DNA from: CAYOVG01 sp964407285
GTDB taxonomy: Bacteria > Desulfobacterota > Syntrophobacteria > Syntrophobacterales > Syntrophobacteraceae
Reading direction: 5' to 3'
Assembly: GCA_964407285.1 (NCBI GenBank)
Contig: CAYOVG010000030.1
Coordinates: forward strand, 1-31,075
Length of the DNA: 31,075 bases
Below are positions 7,845 through 15,958 of the stretch, in pieces (positions within the stretch are counted from its first letter, which is position 1; each line of letters starts with the position of its first letter). The notes beneath the pieces are model-generated. The model saw nothing but the letters and a program-made list of their open reading frames with translations. It made no database searches and had not been told where the DNA came from. The position numbers and the translations under genes were made by a program.

Positions 7845-9641
7845 ATGGCACAGATACGCAACTTCAGCATTATCGCCCACATCGATCACGGCAAATCCAC
7901 GTTGGCGGACCGGCTCATCCAGAAGGCCGGCCTGGTGGAGGATCGCCAGTTCCGGGACCAGATCCTCGACACCATGGACATCGAGCGGGAGAGGGGCATC
8001 ACGATCAAGAGCCAGAGCGTCACGCTGCCGTACACGAACCCCAGCGGTGAGAAGTTTGAACTAAACCTCATCGACACCCCCGGGCACGTGGACTTCTCCT
8101 ACGAAGTCTCCCGCGCCCTGGCTTCCTGCGAGGGCGTGCTGCTCCTGGTGGATGCGTCCCAGGGCGTGGAAGCTCAGACTCTCGCCAATCTCTACGCGGC
8201 CCTGGAACACGACCTGGAAATCATCCCCGTCATCAACAAGATCGACCTGCCCTCGGCCGACATAGACCGGGTCAAGGAACAGATCGAAAACGAACTCGGA
8301 CTCGATTCCGACCTGGCGCTCCTGTGCTCCGCCAAGGAAGGAACTGGAATGGAAGAGATTCTCCAGGCGATAACGGAACGCATCCCTCCTCCAAAGGGCG
8401 ACCGGGGCCGGCCTCTTTCCGCGCTCATCTTCGACGCCCATTACGACCCGTTCCGGGGGGCCATCGTCAGTTGCCGCGTTTTCGACGGCGTCATCCGCCC
8501 CGGAGACGTGATGCGGTTCATGTCCAACGGGGCCACCTACAAGGTGGACGAAGTGGGGCTTTTCCGGATCGCCAGGGAGCCGAAGAAGGAACTGTCGGCA
8601 GGGATGGTGGGCTACATCATTTCGGGTGTGAAAACGGTCAGCGACACGCGCGTGGGCGACACCATCACCATCGATTCCGCTCCCGCCCCGGGGCCGCTTC
8701 CCGGCTTCAAGGACGTGAAACCCGTCGTGTTCTCGTCCATTTACCCGATCGCCTCCGATGACTACCAGTCGCTGGTGGATGCCCTTGAGAAGTACAAACT
8801 GAACGATGCCGCCCTGATCTACGAGAAGGACTCGTCGGTGGCCCTCGGGCAGGGTTTCCGTTGCGGCTTCCTGGGGCTGCTCCATCTCGAAATCGTCCAG
8901 GAGCGCCTGGAGCGGGAGTTCGATCAATCCATTATACTGACGGTCCCGAGCGTGCAGTACCGGTTCACCCTCAAGGAGGGCGACGTCGTCATCGTGGACA
9001 ACCCGCAGTACTACCCTGACCCGATCGATATCGCTCTTTCCGAGGAGCCTTACATCAAAGCCTCGATCATCATTCCCGAACGATACATGGGGGCGGTGAT
9101 GAAGCTTTGCATGGAGCGGCGGGGACTCAACCCGCGCTACAATTACCCTTCGGCCGGGAGGGTGGAGGTGGTGTTCGATATGCCTCTCGCCGAGGTTATC
9201 TTCGACTTCTACGACAGGCTCAAAACGGTCACGCAAGGGTACGGTTCTTTCGATTACGAACTGACGGGGTACCGGGAGGGCGACCTGGTCAAGCTCGACA
9301 TCCTGGTAAACGGTGAAAAGGTGGATGCTCTTTCCATGCTGGTTCATAGGGACCGGGCGCGGGAGATGGCCGTTCAGGTCTGCGACAGGTTGAAGGAAGA
9401 GATTCCGCGGCACCAGTTCAAGATCGCCATCCAGGGAGCCATAGGGGGCAAGATCATTGCCCGCTCCACCGTATCGGCCTTCAGAAAAGACGTTACCGCC
9501 AAGTGTTACGGGGGCGACATCACGCGGAAGCGAAAACTCCTGGAAAAGCAGAAGAAAGGCAAGAGCCGCATGAAGATGGTGGGCGCCGTGGAAATACCGC
9601 AGAGCGCCTTCGTGGCGGTGCTCAAATCGGATAATGAGTAG
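7845..9641 (+). CDS. lepA: elongation factor 4 (LepA), ribosomal back-translocase GTPase
   Basis: 598 residues, the normal LepA length. It is a translational GTPase of the EF-G class that acts on ribosomes under stress and in initiation or biogenesis. The G1 motif AHIDHGKST is at about residues 10-18, followed by the switch region around RERGITIKS, G3 DTPGHVDF, G4 NKIDLP and G5 CSAKEG. The C-terminal part ends with the LepA-specific domain (RHQFKIAIQGAIGGKIIARSTVSA, then KCYGGDITRKRKLLEKQKKGK). The ATG at 7845 follows GGAG at 6 bases. Its stop overlaps the hemW start by 8 bp, so the two are translationally coupled, an arrangement seen widely in bacteria. Confidence 0.98.
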   Translation: MAQIRNFSIIAHIDHGKSTLADRLIQKAGLVEDRQFRDQILDTMDIERERGITIKSQSVTLPYTNPSGEKFELNLIDTPGHVDFSYEVSRALASCEGVLLLVDASQGVEAQTLANLYAALEHDLEIIPVINKIDLPSADIDRVKEQIENELGLDSDLALLCSAKEGTGMEEILQAITERIPPPKGDRGRPLSALIFDAHYDPFRGAIVSCRVFDGVIRPGDVMRFMSNGATYKVDEVGLFRIAREPKKELSAGMVGYIISGVKTVSDTRVGDTITIDSAPAPGPLPGFKDVKPVVFSSIYPIASDDYQSLVDALEKYKLNDAALIYEKDSSVALGQGFRCGFLGLLHLEIVQERLEREFDQSIILTVPSVQYRFTLKEGDVVIVDNPQYYPDPIDIALSEEPYIKASIIIPERYMGAVMKLCMERRGLNPRYNYPSAGRVEVVFDMPLAEVIFDFYDRLKTVTQGYGSFDYELTGYREGDLVKLDILVNGEKVDALSMLVHRDRAREMAVQVCDRLKEEIPRHQFKIAIQGAIGGKIIARSTVSAFRKDVTAKCYGGDITRKRKLLEKQKKGKSRMKMVGAVEIPQSAFVAVLKSDNE

Positions 9642-10953
9642 CATTGGCGACAACGATCGTTTCGTCGGTCCCGGTAATGGGGCAGGCGGCAGCTTCGACG
9701 ATGACGCCGGCAGAAGTCCCGGCCTGTATGTCCACGTGCCGTTTTGCCGGAGCAAGTGCCCGTACTGTGATTTCTATTCCGTGGCCCACACTCCCGAGAC
9801 GGCCGGGAGATGGCTGGAAGCGGCGGGGAAGGAAGCCCGGCTGTATGCCGCCGGCCCGGACACGGGTGGATTCACCGGGTTCGATTCGCTCTACCTGGGG
9901 GGCGGGACGCCGTCCATTCTCGACGGGCCGCGGCTTGCCGCGCTCCTCGAGCGCCTCCGGGAATGTTTTTCCTTTCGTTCTCCTTGCTTCCCCGTAGCGG
10001 GGGAGAGGGGAAATATGCGCGTGCGCGAAATCGCTGCAAGCGGAGAACCCGACGGCGTCTCCAGGGTATCCGGACACGCCCCCGCGGCGCCCTGCACCGG
10101 CACGGAAACCACCATCGAAGTGAACCCCGACGATGTGACCCCGGAGAAGGCGGCGCACTTCCGCGGCCTGGGGATCAATCGAATCAGCGTGGGGGTCCAG
10201 TCTTTCGACGAGGACGAACTGCGATTCCTGAGGAGAAGGCATTCCGCCCGGCAGACGCACACGGCCCTGGAACGGATCAGGTCCGCCGGTTTCGACAACA
10301 TGGGCGTGGACCTCATCTACGGCTTTCAGGGGCAAACGCGGGAGAATTGGCTGAGGAACCTGAGGGAAGCTCTGCGCTTTCATCCCGAACACATTTCGTG
10401 TTACCAGCTTACCATCGAAGACGGCTCCCTGTTCGGCAAGCTGAGGGACAAGGGCCGTATCCAGCCTTTGGGCGAAGAGGAAGCCCGAGACTTCTACCTC
10501 CTCACGTCCCGCTTCCTGGCGGAGCGTGGTTACATCCACTACGAAATTTCGAACTTCGCAAGAGGCGAGCAGTACCTGTCGCGCCACAATCAAAAATACT
10601 GGAGTCATGCGCCTTACCTGGGACTCGGTCCCGCGGCGCACTCCTTCCACGGCGGAACCAGGTGGTGGAACGTGCGGTCCGTCAAGGACTACTGCCGGGC
10701 GCTGGAAGAGGGCAGGGCGCCCGTTCAGGAATCCGAGAACCTGTCCGTCGAGCAACTCCGGCTGGAATCTCTCTACCTGGGATTCCGGACCAGGACCGGC
10801 GTTGACATGGAAATCATCAGTAGCTTTTCGAACTGGGCCGATGTGCTCGATGAGTTGCAGAGATCGGGCCTCGTCTCGATCCACGACGACAGGGTCGTAC
10901 CCACTGCCGAAGGGTTCGTCGTCGCCGACAGCCTGCCGTTGCTTTTCGCTTGA
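9634..10953 (+). CDS. hemW: radical SAM heme chaperone HemW (HemN-like), with an internal insertion
   Basis: 439 residues, longer than the usual ~380. HemW is a radical SAM protein that binds heme and delivers it to membrane haemoproteins. The CxxxCxxC motif is CRSKCPYC (C38, C42, C45) followed by DFYS, the HemW form. YLGGGTPS (87-94) and IEVNPDDVTPEK (161-172) follow, then ISVGVQSFDEDEL, DLIYGFQGQT and a HemW-type C-terminal half. Residues ~113-156, between LLERLREC and TETTIEVNP, have no equivalent in typical family members and are coded by DNA with a REP-like hairpin (9990-10002). The ATG at 9634 lies inside the lepA end. It is probably active because the insertion is in frame and falls outside the core motifs, but this is an inference. 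Confidence 0.94.
   Translation: MSSIGDNDRFVGPGNGAGGSFDDDAGRSPGLYVHVPFCRSKCPYCDFYSVAHTPETAGRWLEAAGKEARLYAAGPDTGGFTGFDSLYLGGGTPSILDGPRLAALLERLRECFSFRSPCFPVAGERGNMRVREIAASGEPDGVSRVSGHAPAAPCTGTETTIEVNPDDVTPEKAAHFRGLGINRISVGVQSFDEDELRFLRRRHSARQTHTALERIRSAGFDNMGVDLIYGFQGQTRENWLRNLREALRFHPEHISCYQLTIEDGSLFGKLRDKGRIQPLGEEEARDFYLLTSRFLAERGYIHYEISNFARGEQYLSRHNQKYWSHAPYLGLGPAAHSFHGGTRWWNVRSVKDYCRALEEGRAPVQESENLSVEQLRLESLYLGFRTRTGVDMEIISSFSNWADVLDELQRSGLVSIHDDRVVPTAEGFVVADSLPLLFA
9970..10101 (+). repeat. in-frame repeat-like insertion inside hemW
   Basis: About 130 bp codes for the extra segment of HemW. It holds the hairpin CCCCG-TAG-CGGGG (9990-10002) with flanking TCCTTGCTTCC and GGAGAGGGGAA, which looks like a dispersed intergenic repeat of the kind rich in CCCTCTCCCC. 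The frame stays open through it. Confidence 0.5.
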
Positions 10954-10961
10954 AGCCCCCC

Positions 10962-10981
10962 TTCTATTCATTTCTATTCAT
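10962..10981. repeat. perfect 10-bp tandem duplication
   Basis: TTCTATTCAT occurs twice back to back (10962-10971, 10972-10981), eight bases after the hemW stop. It may be a slippage product; it lies in the leader region of the toxin-antitoxin pair. Confidence 0.6.
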
Positions 10982-11026
10982 TGTAGATTCCGGTTTGTGT
11001 AAATTGAATTGTCTCGTACCTGCTAA

Positions 11027-11055
11027 TTGACCATGGACAATGACCATAGTAAAAT
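11027..11055 (+). promoter_or_regulatory. sigma-70 promoter with overlapping operator-like palindrome for the toxin-antitoxin pair
   Basis: TTGACC (11027-11032) and TAAAAT (11050-11055) are spaced by exactly 17 bp. The imperfect palindrome ATTGACCATGGACAAT (11026-11041) overlaps the -35 and spacer, and TGACCAT is repeated directly at a 13-bp period. Antitoxins of this class commonly bind such sites and repress their own operon. Confidence 0.6.
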
Positions 11056-11093
11056 GAAAACGTGAACCACAACTATCGACATGGAGGATTTTG

Positions 11094-11339
11094 ATGCCGA
11101 ATACGGTCAGCATTTCCGAATTCAAAGCCAAATGTCTCGCCCTGGTCGATATGGTGAAAAGGACCGGTCAGCCGCTCCTCATCACGAAAAGGGGTGAGCC
11201 GGTCGCCCAGGTCGTTCCGCCTCCCGAGGGTGAGAAGCCGAAAACCTGGCTTGGTTGCATGCGAGGGACCGGAACCATAGTCGGCGACATTGTAGCTCCG
11301 GCATCCGACGAAGAGGAATGGGAGGTCCTTGCAGATTGA
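11094..11339 (+). CDS. type II antitoxin, Phd/YefM family
   Basis: 81 residues from the ATG at 11094, six bases after GGAGG; a TTG just in front (11091) is an alternative. The N-terminal VSISEFKAKCLALVDMVKRTGQPLLITKRGEPVAQVVP is the Phd/YefM DNA-binding and dimer fold. The C-terminal tail is acidic (ASDEEEWEVLAD), as expected for the part that wraps the toxin. The stop overlaps the toxin start. The protein should neutralise the PIN toxin downstream and repress the operon with it. Confidence 0.9.
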   Translation: MPNTVSISEFKAKCLALVDMVKRTGQPLLITKRGEPVAQVVPPPEGEKPKTWLGCMRGTGTIVGDIVAPASDEEEWEVLAD

Positions 11340-11746
11340 AACTGCTGTTGGATACTCATATCTGGCTTTGGAGTTTCCTCGAACCCGAAAGGCTTGGTCC
11401 GGGAGTCTCCGGAGAACTCGAGAATCCTCAAAACGAGTTATGGATTTCCGCGATCAGTATCTGGGAAACCGTGATCCTTGCGGAGAAACGGCGCGTTATT
11501 CTCCAGCCCGACCCCGAAACGTGGGTTCGTACAGCCCTGTCCAGGGTTCCGATGAAACAAGCCCCGATCACCACTGAAGTGGCGTTGCTCAGCCGAAGAA
11601 TACACCTCCCGCACTCTGATCCGGCCGACCGGTTCATAACGGCAACCGCTTCGGTTTTCGGGTTGACACTGGTTACTGAAGACGGAAAGCTGGACGGAAT
11701 CGAGGGGGTCCGAATCCTTTCCGCAAGGCATACCGGTATGCGGTGA
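11336..11746 (+). CDS. type II toxin, PIN-domain ribonuclease (VapC-like)
   Basis: 136 residues from a TTG at 11336, whose TG overlaps the TGA of the antitoxin; GGGAGG lies about 10 bases upstream. A longer frame back to 11255 lacks PIN character. PIN-domain acidic residues are visible: D6 in LLLDTHIWLW, E44 in AISIWE, D95 and D98 in HSDPADRFITATA, and D116 in LVTEDGKL. Such proteins cleave tRNA or rRNA with Mg2+ and are held by the cognate antitoxin. The Phd/YefM-PIN pairing is a common one. The active-site set looks complete, so the toxin is probably functional. Confidence 0.88.
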   Translation: MKLLLDTHIWLWSFLEPERLGPGVSGELENPQNELWISAISIWETVILAEKRRVILQPDPETWVRTALSRVPMKQAPITTEVALLSRRIHLPHSDPADRFITATASVFGLTLVTEDGKLDGIEGVRILSARHTGMR

Positions 11747-11780
11747 AAGATTTGGAAAGAACCCGGCGTCTTCCGGTCTC

Positions 11781-11809
11781 TTGACATCCGGGCGCATCCC
11801 GCTCATAAG
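11781..11809 (+). promoter_or_regulatory. sigma-70 promoter for the ABC exporter operon
   Basis: A consensus TTGACA (11781-11786) and CATAAG (11804-11809) are spaced by 17 bp, about 145 bases before the ABC ATPase start. The -10 matches four of six bases. Confidence 0.5.
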
Positions 11810-11822
11810 TATTCTATGCTTG

Positions 11823-11846
11823 GATTCGAATCGATTCGGCGATTCG
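11823..11846. promoter_or_regulatory. operator-like cluster of GATTCG half-sites
   Basis: GATTCG occurs at 11823-11828, 11833-11838 and 11841-11846, with CGAATC at 11827-11832. This creates a 10-bp palindrome (11823-11832) overlapping a perfect 12-bp one (CGAATCGATTCG, 11827-11838). The site sits just after the expected transcription start, a typical place for repressor binding. No regulator gene lies beside it. Confidence 0.45.
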
Positions 11847-11952
11847 TCGATCCGATTTATGACCCTATCGACCGTTTGAGCGTCTATTCTCCCGGTCTAC
11901 GATATCGACGGACGGCGGAGTGTTCAGCGAGCCGCCGCGGGGAGCATGCCAG

Positions 11953-12864
11953 ATGCAAAAAGTCATTCACGCCCGAGATTTGAGAAAAGAGTTCGGAAGC
12001 CTTGTCGCCGTGGACGGCATCTCCTTTGATGTCTTCGCCGGGGAGTGCTTCGGACTGCTCGGACCCAACGGGGCCGGCAAGACGTCCACCATTCGCATGA
12101 CGTACGGCTTTTCTCCGATGTCCGGCGGAAGCCTCGAAGTTTTTGGAATGGACATGAAGACCCGGTGGCGAGAGATACGGTCGCGCATAGGGGTCTGCCA
12201 GCAGGACAACAGCGTTGATCCGGACCTGTCGGTGCTCCAGAACCTGGAGGTCTTCGCCCGCTATTTCAATATTCCCGCCCGGACCGCGCGGGAAACCGCG
12301 GACAGGCTGCTCGAATTCATCGCGCTCGAAAATCGCCGCAACGCCAGGGTGAGCGACCTTTCCGGCGGCATGATGCGACGCCTGGTGCTTGCCCGCGCAC
12401 TCATCAACAACCCCGACCTCCTCATTCTGGATGAACCCACGACGGGACTTGACCCGCAGTCGCGCCACCAGGTGTGGGAGAAGCTGGAGCAGCTCAGGAC
12501 CAGGGGGCTGACCGTTCTCATCACCACCCACTACATGGATGAAGCGTTCCGCCTGTGTGACAGGATCATCATCATCGATCACGGCAAGATCCTGGTGGAG
12601 GGCAATCCCGCGGAACTCATCGGCGAGTACGCGGGCCGCGACGTGATAGAGATCAACAAGCCCGGCGAGGATGTGCGTGATTTCGTCCGGTCGGGTGGAC
12701 TTCGCCACGACGACCTGGGGCATCGACTCATTGTGTACGGCCGGCAGACCGATGAAATGTTCCGGATCATACGTACCGAATTTTGCCGGGAGAACTGCAT
12801 CTTCCGGATGGCGAGTCTCGAGGACGTCTTCCTGCGCCTGACCGGCAGGGAGCTTCGCGAATAG
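11953..12864 (+). CDS. ABC-2 type exporter, ATP-binding protein (NodI/DRR-like)
   Basis: 303 residues from the ATG at 11953, eight bases after GGGAG; an upstream GTG at 11920 lacks a ribosome binding site. It powers export by the permease encoded next. Walker A is GPNGAGKT (37-44), the Q-loop is in VCQQDNS, the ABC signature is LSGGM (136-140), Walker B with its Glu is LLILDEP (156-162), the D-loop is GLDPQ and the switch His is H193 in TTHYMDEA. A C-terminal extension of about 80 residues after the nucleotide-binding domain is typical of the NodI/DrrA group. The substrate cannot be told from sequence; drugs, lipids or polysaccharide precursors are possible. Confidence 0.92.
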   Translation: MQKVIHARDLRKEFGSLVAVDGISFDVFAGECFGLLGPNGAGKTSTIRMTYGFSPMSGGSLEVFGMDMKTRWREIRSRIGVCQQDNSVDPDLSVLQNLEVFARYFNIPARTARETADRLLEFIALENRRNARVSDLSGGMMRRLVLARALINNPDLLILDEPTTGLDPQSRHQVWEKLEQLRTRGLTVLITTHYMDEAFRLCDRIIIIDHGKILVEGNPAELIGEYAGRDVIEINKPGEDVRDFVRSGGLRHDDLGHRLIVYGRQTDEMFRIIRTEFCRENCIFRMASLEDVFLRLTGRELRE

Positions 12865-12905
12865 GAATATTGCAGTAAAAGATGCGAATAGAAGAAAGGT
12901 ATTGA

Positions 12906-13703
12906 ATGAAAAAACCTCGGTTGGGGTTCGGCGATATTTCGTGGCGGTTCATGCGTGTCTGGCAGCGTAATCTTGTCGTCTACCGGAAGATCTGGCTGGT
13001 CAATTTCCTTCCCCCGCTCCTGGAGCCTCTCTTCTATGTCCTGGCGTTCGGGATGGGGTTGAGCGCCCTGGTGGGAGAGGTTCACTATGCGGGAACCCCC
13101 ATTCCCTATATCGCTTTCATCGCTCCGGCCTTCATCGCGGTCACCATCATGCAAAACGGCTTCTTCGAGACCACCTATGCCTCCTTCGTAAGGATGTACT
13201 ACCAGAAGACCTTCGATGCGATCATGGCCACGCCCCTTTCCCTGGAAGAAGTCATCACTGCCGAAATCGTCTGGGGGGCCACCAAATCCGTCATCGCCGC
13301 CGTCGTCATGCAGGCCGTGCTGAGCGCAATGGGGCTCATCCACTATCCCGAGGGGCTGCTCGTCATTCCCCTGGCATTCCTGGGAGGTATTGCCTTCGGT
13401 ACGATAGGGATGTTTTTCACCGGAGTCGTCCCGACCATCGACATGTTCAACCTGCCGGTGTTTCTGTTCATTACCCCTATGTTTCTGTTCAGCGGGACTT
13501 TCTTCCCCGTGGAGCAGTTGCCCTCCTGGGCTCAACGCCTCGCCCTCGTGTTTCCGCTGACGCACCTCGTGAGGCCCGTACGCCATTTCTGCCTTGGAAT
13601 CACGGACGTAAGCGTTCTTTGGAGTTTGCTCTACCTTGCGGTCTTCTGCCTCGTATTCTTCCCCCTGGCTCTCTACGTGATGCGCAGGAGGCTTGTCAGG
13701 TAA
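12906..13703 (+). CDS. ABC-2 type exporter, permease (NodJ-like)
   Basis: 265 residues, an inner-membrane protein with about six hydrophobic spans (for example near 34-55, 66-85, 117-139, 144-168, 174-200 and 235-258). The region FMRVWQRNLVVYRKIWLVNFLPPLLEPLFYVLAFGMGL and the later GTFFPVEQLPSWAQRLALVFPLTHLVRPVR match ABC-2 transporters of the NodJ type. It follows its ATPase by 41 bp and has GAAAGG before the ATG. Together they should make a homodimeric two-gene exporter. Confidence 0.9.
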   Translation: MKKPRLGFGDISWRFMRVWQRNLVVYRKIWLVNFLPPLLEPLFYVLAFGMGLSALVGEVHYAGTPIPYIAFIAPAFIAVTIMQNGFFETTYASFVRMYYQKTFDAIMATPLSLEEVITAEIVWGATKSVIAAVVMQAVLSAMGLIHYPEGLLVIPLAFLGGIAFGTIGMFFTGVVPTIDMFNLPVFLFITPMFLFSGTFFPVEQLPSWAQRLALVFPLTHLVRPVRHFCLGITDVSVLWSLLYLAVFCLVFFPLALYVMRRRLVR

Positions 13704-13891
13704 CCTGTACCTGTTCCTCTCGAGTCATGAGACATTGGTGTGGGAGAAGCTGGTCATGAACGGATCATGGACGGATCGAAGCGCCGGTGTGTGTGCCGGT
13801 TCGACTATGCGGAGCGGGGACTCTGAAACGGGGATTTGATGATGAGAACTGAGCGGGGGAGGGGGACCGGCGAACGAGGGGGGAGATGCCG

Positions 13892-14449
13892 ATGCTGATT
13901 CGAATTCGACAAAACATTGAAATTGCTTTGCTTTGCGTAGGGGTTCTTTGGATCGTCCATTTTCTCGGGTTGATCCTGCCCCACGATCTTCAAGCCTATG
14001 GAATAATGCCGCGGACCGCCCGGGGGCTCTTCGGCCTGGCAACGGCTCCCTTCCTGCACGCGGGGTTGGATCATCTGCTGTCAAATTCCCTCGCCCTGGC
14101 CGTTCTTCTATCCATTTCCCTCATTTACAGCAGAAAACTCACTCTCGAAGTCGTCGTCATATCTGCGCTCCTCGGAGGAGGCTTCGTCTGGCTCTTCGGG
14201 ACGGAAAACTCGGTGCACATAGGCGCGAGCGGCATTATTTTCGGCCTGATCGGCTTTCTGTTGGCCGTCGGACTCTTTCGAAGCGAGTTGCTCGCGCTGG
14301 TGGTCTCCGTGATTATCACCTTCTACTACGGTTACACGCTGTTTTCACTGTTTTTGGTTCTACCGGGAGTAAGCTGGAGCGCGCACTTCTTCGGGTTTGC
14401 ATCGGGCGTGCTTACCGCCTGGCTGACGAGAAGGGATACCCTGAGATGA
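13892..14449 (+). CDS. rhomboid-family intramembrane serine protease
   Basis: 185 residues from the ATG at 13892, six bases after GGAG; an ATG at 13886 sits on top of that ribosome binding site. Six hydrophobic spans fit the basic bacterial rhomboid fold without extra domains. The catalytic Ser is S113 in HIGASGIIFG and the catalytic His is H165 in SWSAHFFGFASG. The conserved H61-x3-N65 pair of helix 2 is in HAGLDHLLSN. Rhomboids cut transmembrane helices of other proteins; the substrate here is unknown. The gene is convergent with the methyltransferase gene and about 190 bp behind the ABC permease. Confidence 0.88.
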   Translation: MLIRIRQNIEIALLCVGVLWIVHFLGLILPHDLQAYGIMPRTARGLFGLATAPFLHAGLDHLLSNSLALAVLLSISLIYSRKLTLEVVVISALLGGGFVWLFGTENSVHIGASGIIFGLIGFLLAVGLFRSELLALVVSVIITFYYGYTLFSLFLVLPGVSWSAHFFGFASGVLTAWLTRRDTLR

Positions 14450-14527
14450 GACGCACGGCTGGAGAAAATCGAATCCCGCGGGAGCGGGAGAAGAAGCGGA
14501 GCGCGACTCGCCTTTCAGTGACTCGCC

Positions 14528-15322
14528 TTACCGCGACTCCTTGATGCCGTACCCCATGTAGGATATGCTCAAATCATCGGATTCGACCAGTCCAAGCGCT
14601 GCGGCGATTTCCGTGTTGCGGATTCGGCCCGCTTTTATGGCTCTTATGGTGCGCAACATTCTTACGGGGTTCCGATGTCCGGAGGCGATGCCCTTCAGTT
14701 CCCGGTTGACCAGGCCGCATGCGCTCATCATCGAGACAAGCTCCGCGGGTTTTATGAATTTCTCCCATACGTGCGCGTTCTCCGGACAGCACCTGGTGAA
14801 GGACCACTCCTGCCAGACTTTGATCAAACCCAACTTGCTCATCCATGTCCTGTTCACGGTGTCATAGAGGAATACACCGCCCGGCTTCAGTAAACGCGAA
14901 ACCTCTTCGATCACTTCCCTCGGGTCGTCCACATGCTCCAGCACATCGCAGCAGGCCACAATGTCGAAGGTGGCGTCGGCAAACGGAATCTCCTCCCCCC
15001 GTCCGACCTCGTAGCGGATTTCCAGTCCGCTTTCCACTGCGTGCCTGCGCGCCGCTCCCACCGTCTTTGTGGAAGGGTCTATCCCCGTCACCCGATATCC
15101 GTCGCGGGCGAACTCCTCCGCAAGGTAGCCTCCTCCGCAGCCTACGTCCAGGACATTCTTTCCGGGTGTGCCGGGCAGTTCCAGGACCCTCTTGAAATAG
15201 CCGTATCTCACGGGGTTCACGCAGTACCTCAGGGCCGACAAATCGAATTTGGCGTCCTCATTCCACCATCGGTCCCCATTTTCTTCATAGATTGCATTGT
15301 TCACCTTTGCCGTGGTCTTCAA
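14528..15322 (-). CDS. UbiG-like class I SAM-dependent O-methyltransferase
   Basis: 264 residues starting at a TTG (15322-15320), chosen because a near-perfect AAGGAGGTG lies six bases upstream. SAM motif I is VLDVGCGGGYLAEE (57-70), motif II is VTGIDPS, motif III VACCDVLEHVDDP, and KPGGVFLYDTVNR follows. The order and the N-terminal NNAIYEENGDRWWNEDAKFDLSALRYCVNPVRYGYF resemble UbiG, which methylates ubiquinone precursors. Anaerobes of this type use menaquinone, so the true substrate may be a different small molecule. It has no operon partner in view except the broken gene upstream. Confidence 0.85.
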   Translation of the reverse strand: MKTTAKVNNAIYEENGDRWWNEDAKFDLSALRYCVNPVRYGYFKRVLELPGTPGKNVLDVGCGGGYLAEEFARDGYRVTGIDPSTKTVGAARRHAVESGLEIRYEVGRGEEIPFADATFDIVACCDVLEHVDDPREVIEEVSRLLKPGGVFLYDTVNRTWMSKLGLIKVWQEWSFTRCCPENAHVWEKFIKPAELVSMMSACGLVNRELKGIASGHRNPVRMLRTIRAIKAGRIRNTEIAAALGLVESDDLSISYMGYGIKESR

Positions 15323-15377
15323 GGTTTCACCTCCTTCAACCCAGTCGTTCGATCGCGGTCCTCATCTTGGCGAGAAC

Positions 15378-15608
15378 CTATACAGCAACGGCAACCTCTT
15401 CTTCGCGGGCCGAACCGCGCGCAATCCTCTCGAATTCGTGCGCGCGATCGTGCGCCAGGCCAAAAGATCGCCGGCCCTCTTCGGTCGGTTCGCGATGAAG
15501 TCATGCCCACCTCGCGCGAGAATACATCGAGCAAGGCCTGGTGAGTGACCATGATCTCCCTGATGAGACGGCTTCCCGGCCTGAATGCGGTATCGAGCCG
15601 CTTTACAT
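15378..15608 (-). pseudogene. possible broken small gene upstream of the methyltransferase
   Basis: GGAGG (15620-15616) stands seven bases before an ATG (15608-15606) that is followed at once by TAA. Shifting frame right after this start gives a protein-like segment (KRLDTAFRPGSRLIREIMVTHQALLDVFSREVG), and a second shift gives another acidic, plausible segment (EEGRRSFGLAHDRAHEFERIARGSAREEEVAVAV) that ends at TAG (15380-15378). Two disruptions in ~230 bases suggest a decayed gene, or base-call errors. The intact frame over the same span (15362-15652) has an unconvincing composition. No family was recognised. Confidence 0.3.
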
Positions 15609-15722
15609 TGGTTCACCTCCAGGAATGTAATAGTCATTGCCATTGATGACAATTACTTTTTCCTGGATGTACCTCCGGGCTGGATGCTCAGATTAAAAGA
15701 TGGAAGGAATCGGCGCGCCGGG

Positions 15723-15761
15723 TTCATCGACGCCGGTAAATGCAGGAATCCAATATTTCGG
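15723..15761 (-). repeat. dispersed repeat fragment of the WIPAFAG type
   Basis: Read on the minus strand, this stretch translates as KYWIPAFTGVDE. That peptide is the usual trace of a widespread intergenic repeat whose DNA contains GGATTCCTGC and a matching complement. Only one arm is seen. It sits about 200 bp upstream of the CBS-domain gene; the rest of 15609-15958 holds nothing else I can name. Confidence 0.45.
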
Positions 15762-15958
15762 CGTGATGCGCGATTTTTTCGGTACGACTTGTTTACCTTT
15801 GGGTGTATTATGTTTGCAGATGCGGAAGCAGGAAACCGGTTGTCTCCGACAGCTCGTTCGGAGGGCCCCGCCTCTTCGCCATTGAGACCCGAAGCCCGGG
15901 CTGCCGGGTGCGCAGCCCCTCCAGTGCAGCACAGTCTCGAGAACGATTGGAGAAATCC

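Noticed and set aside
8061..9755. 564-residue frame antisense to lepA
   Set aside because: A shadow of the strongly biased lepA codons; no motif found.
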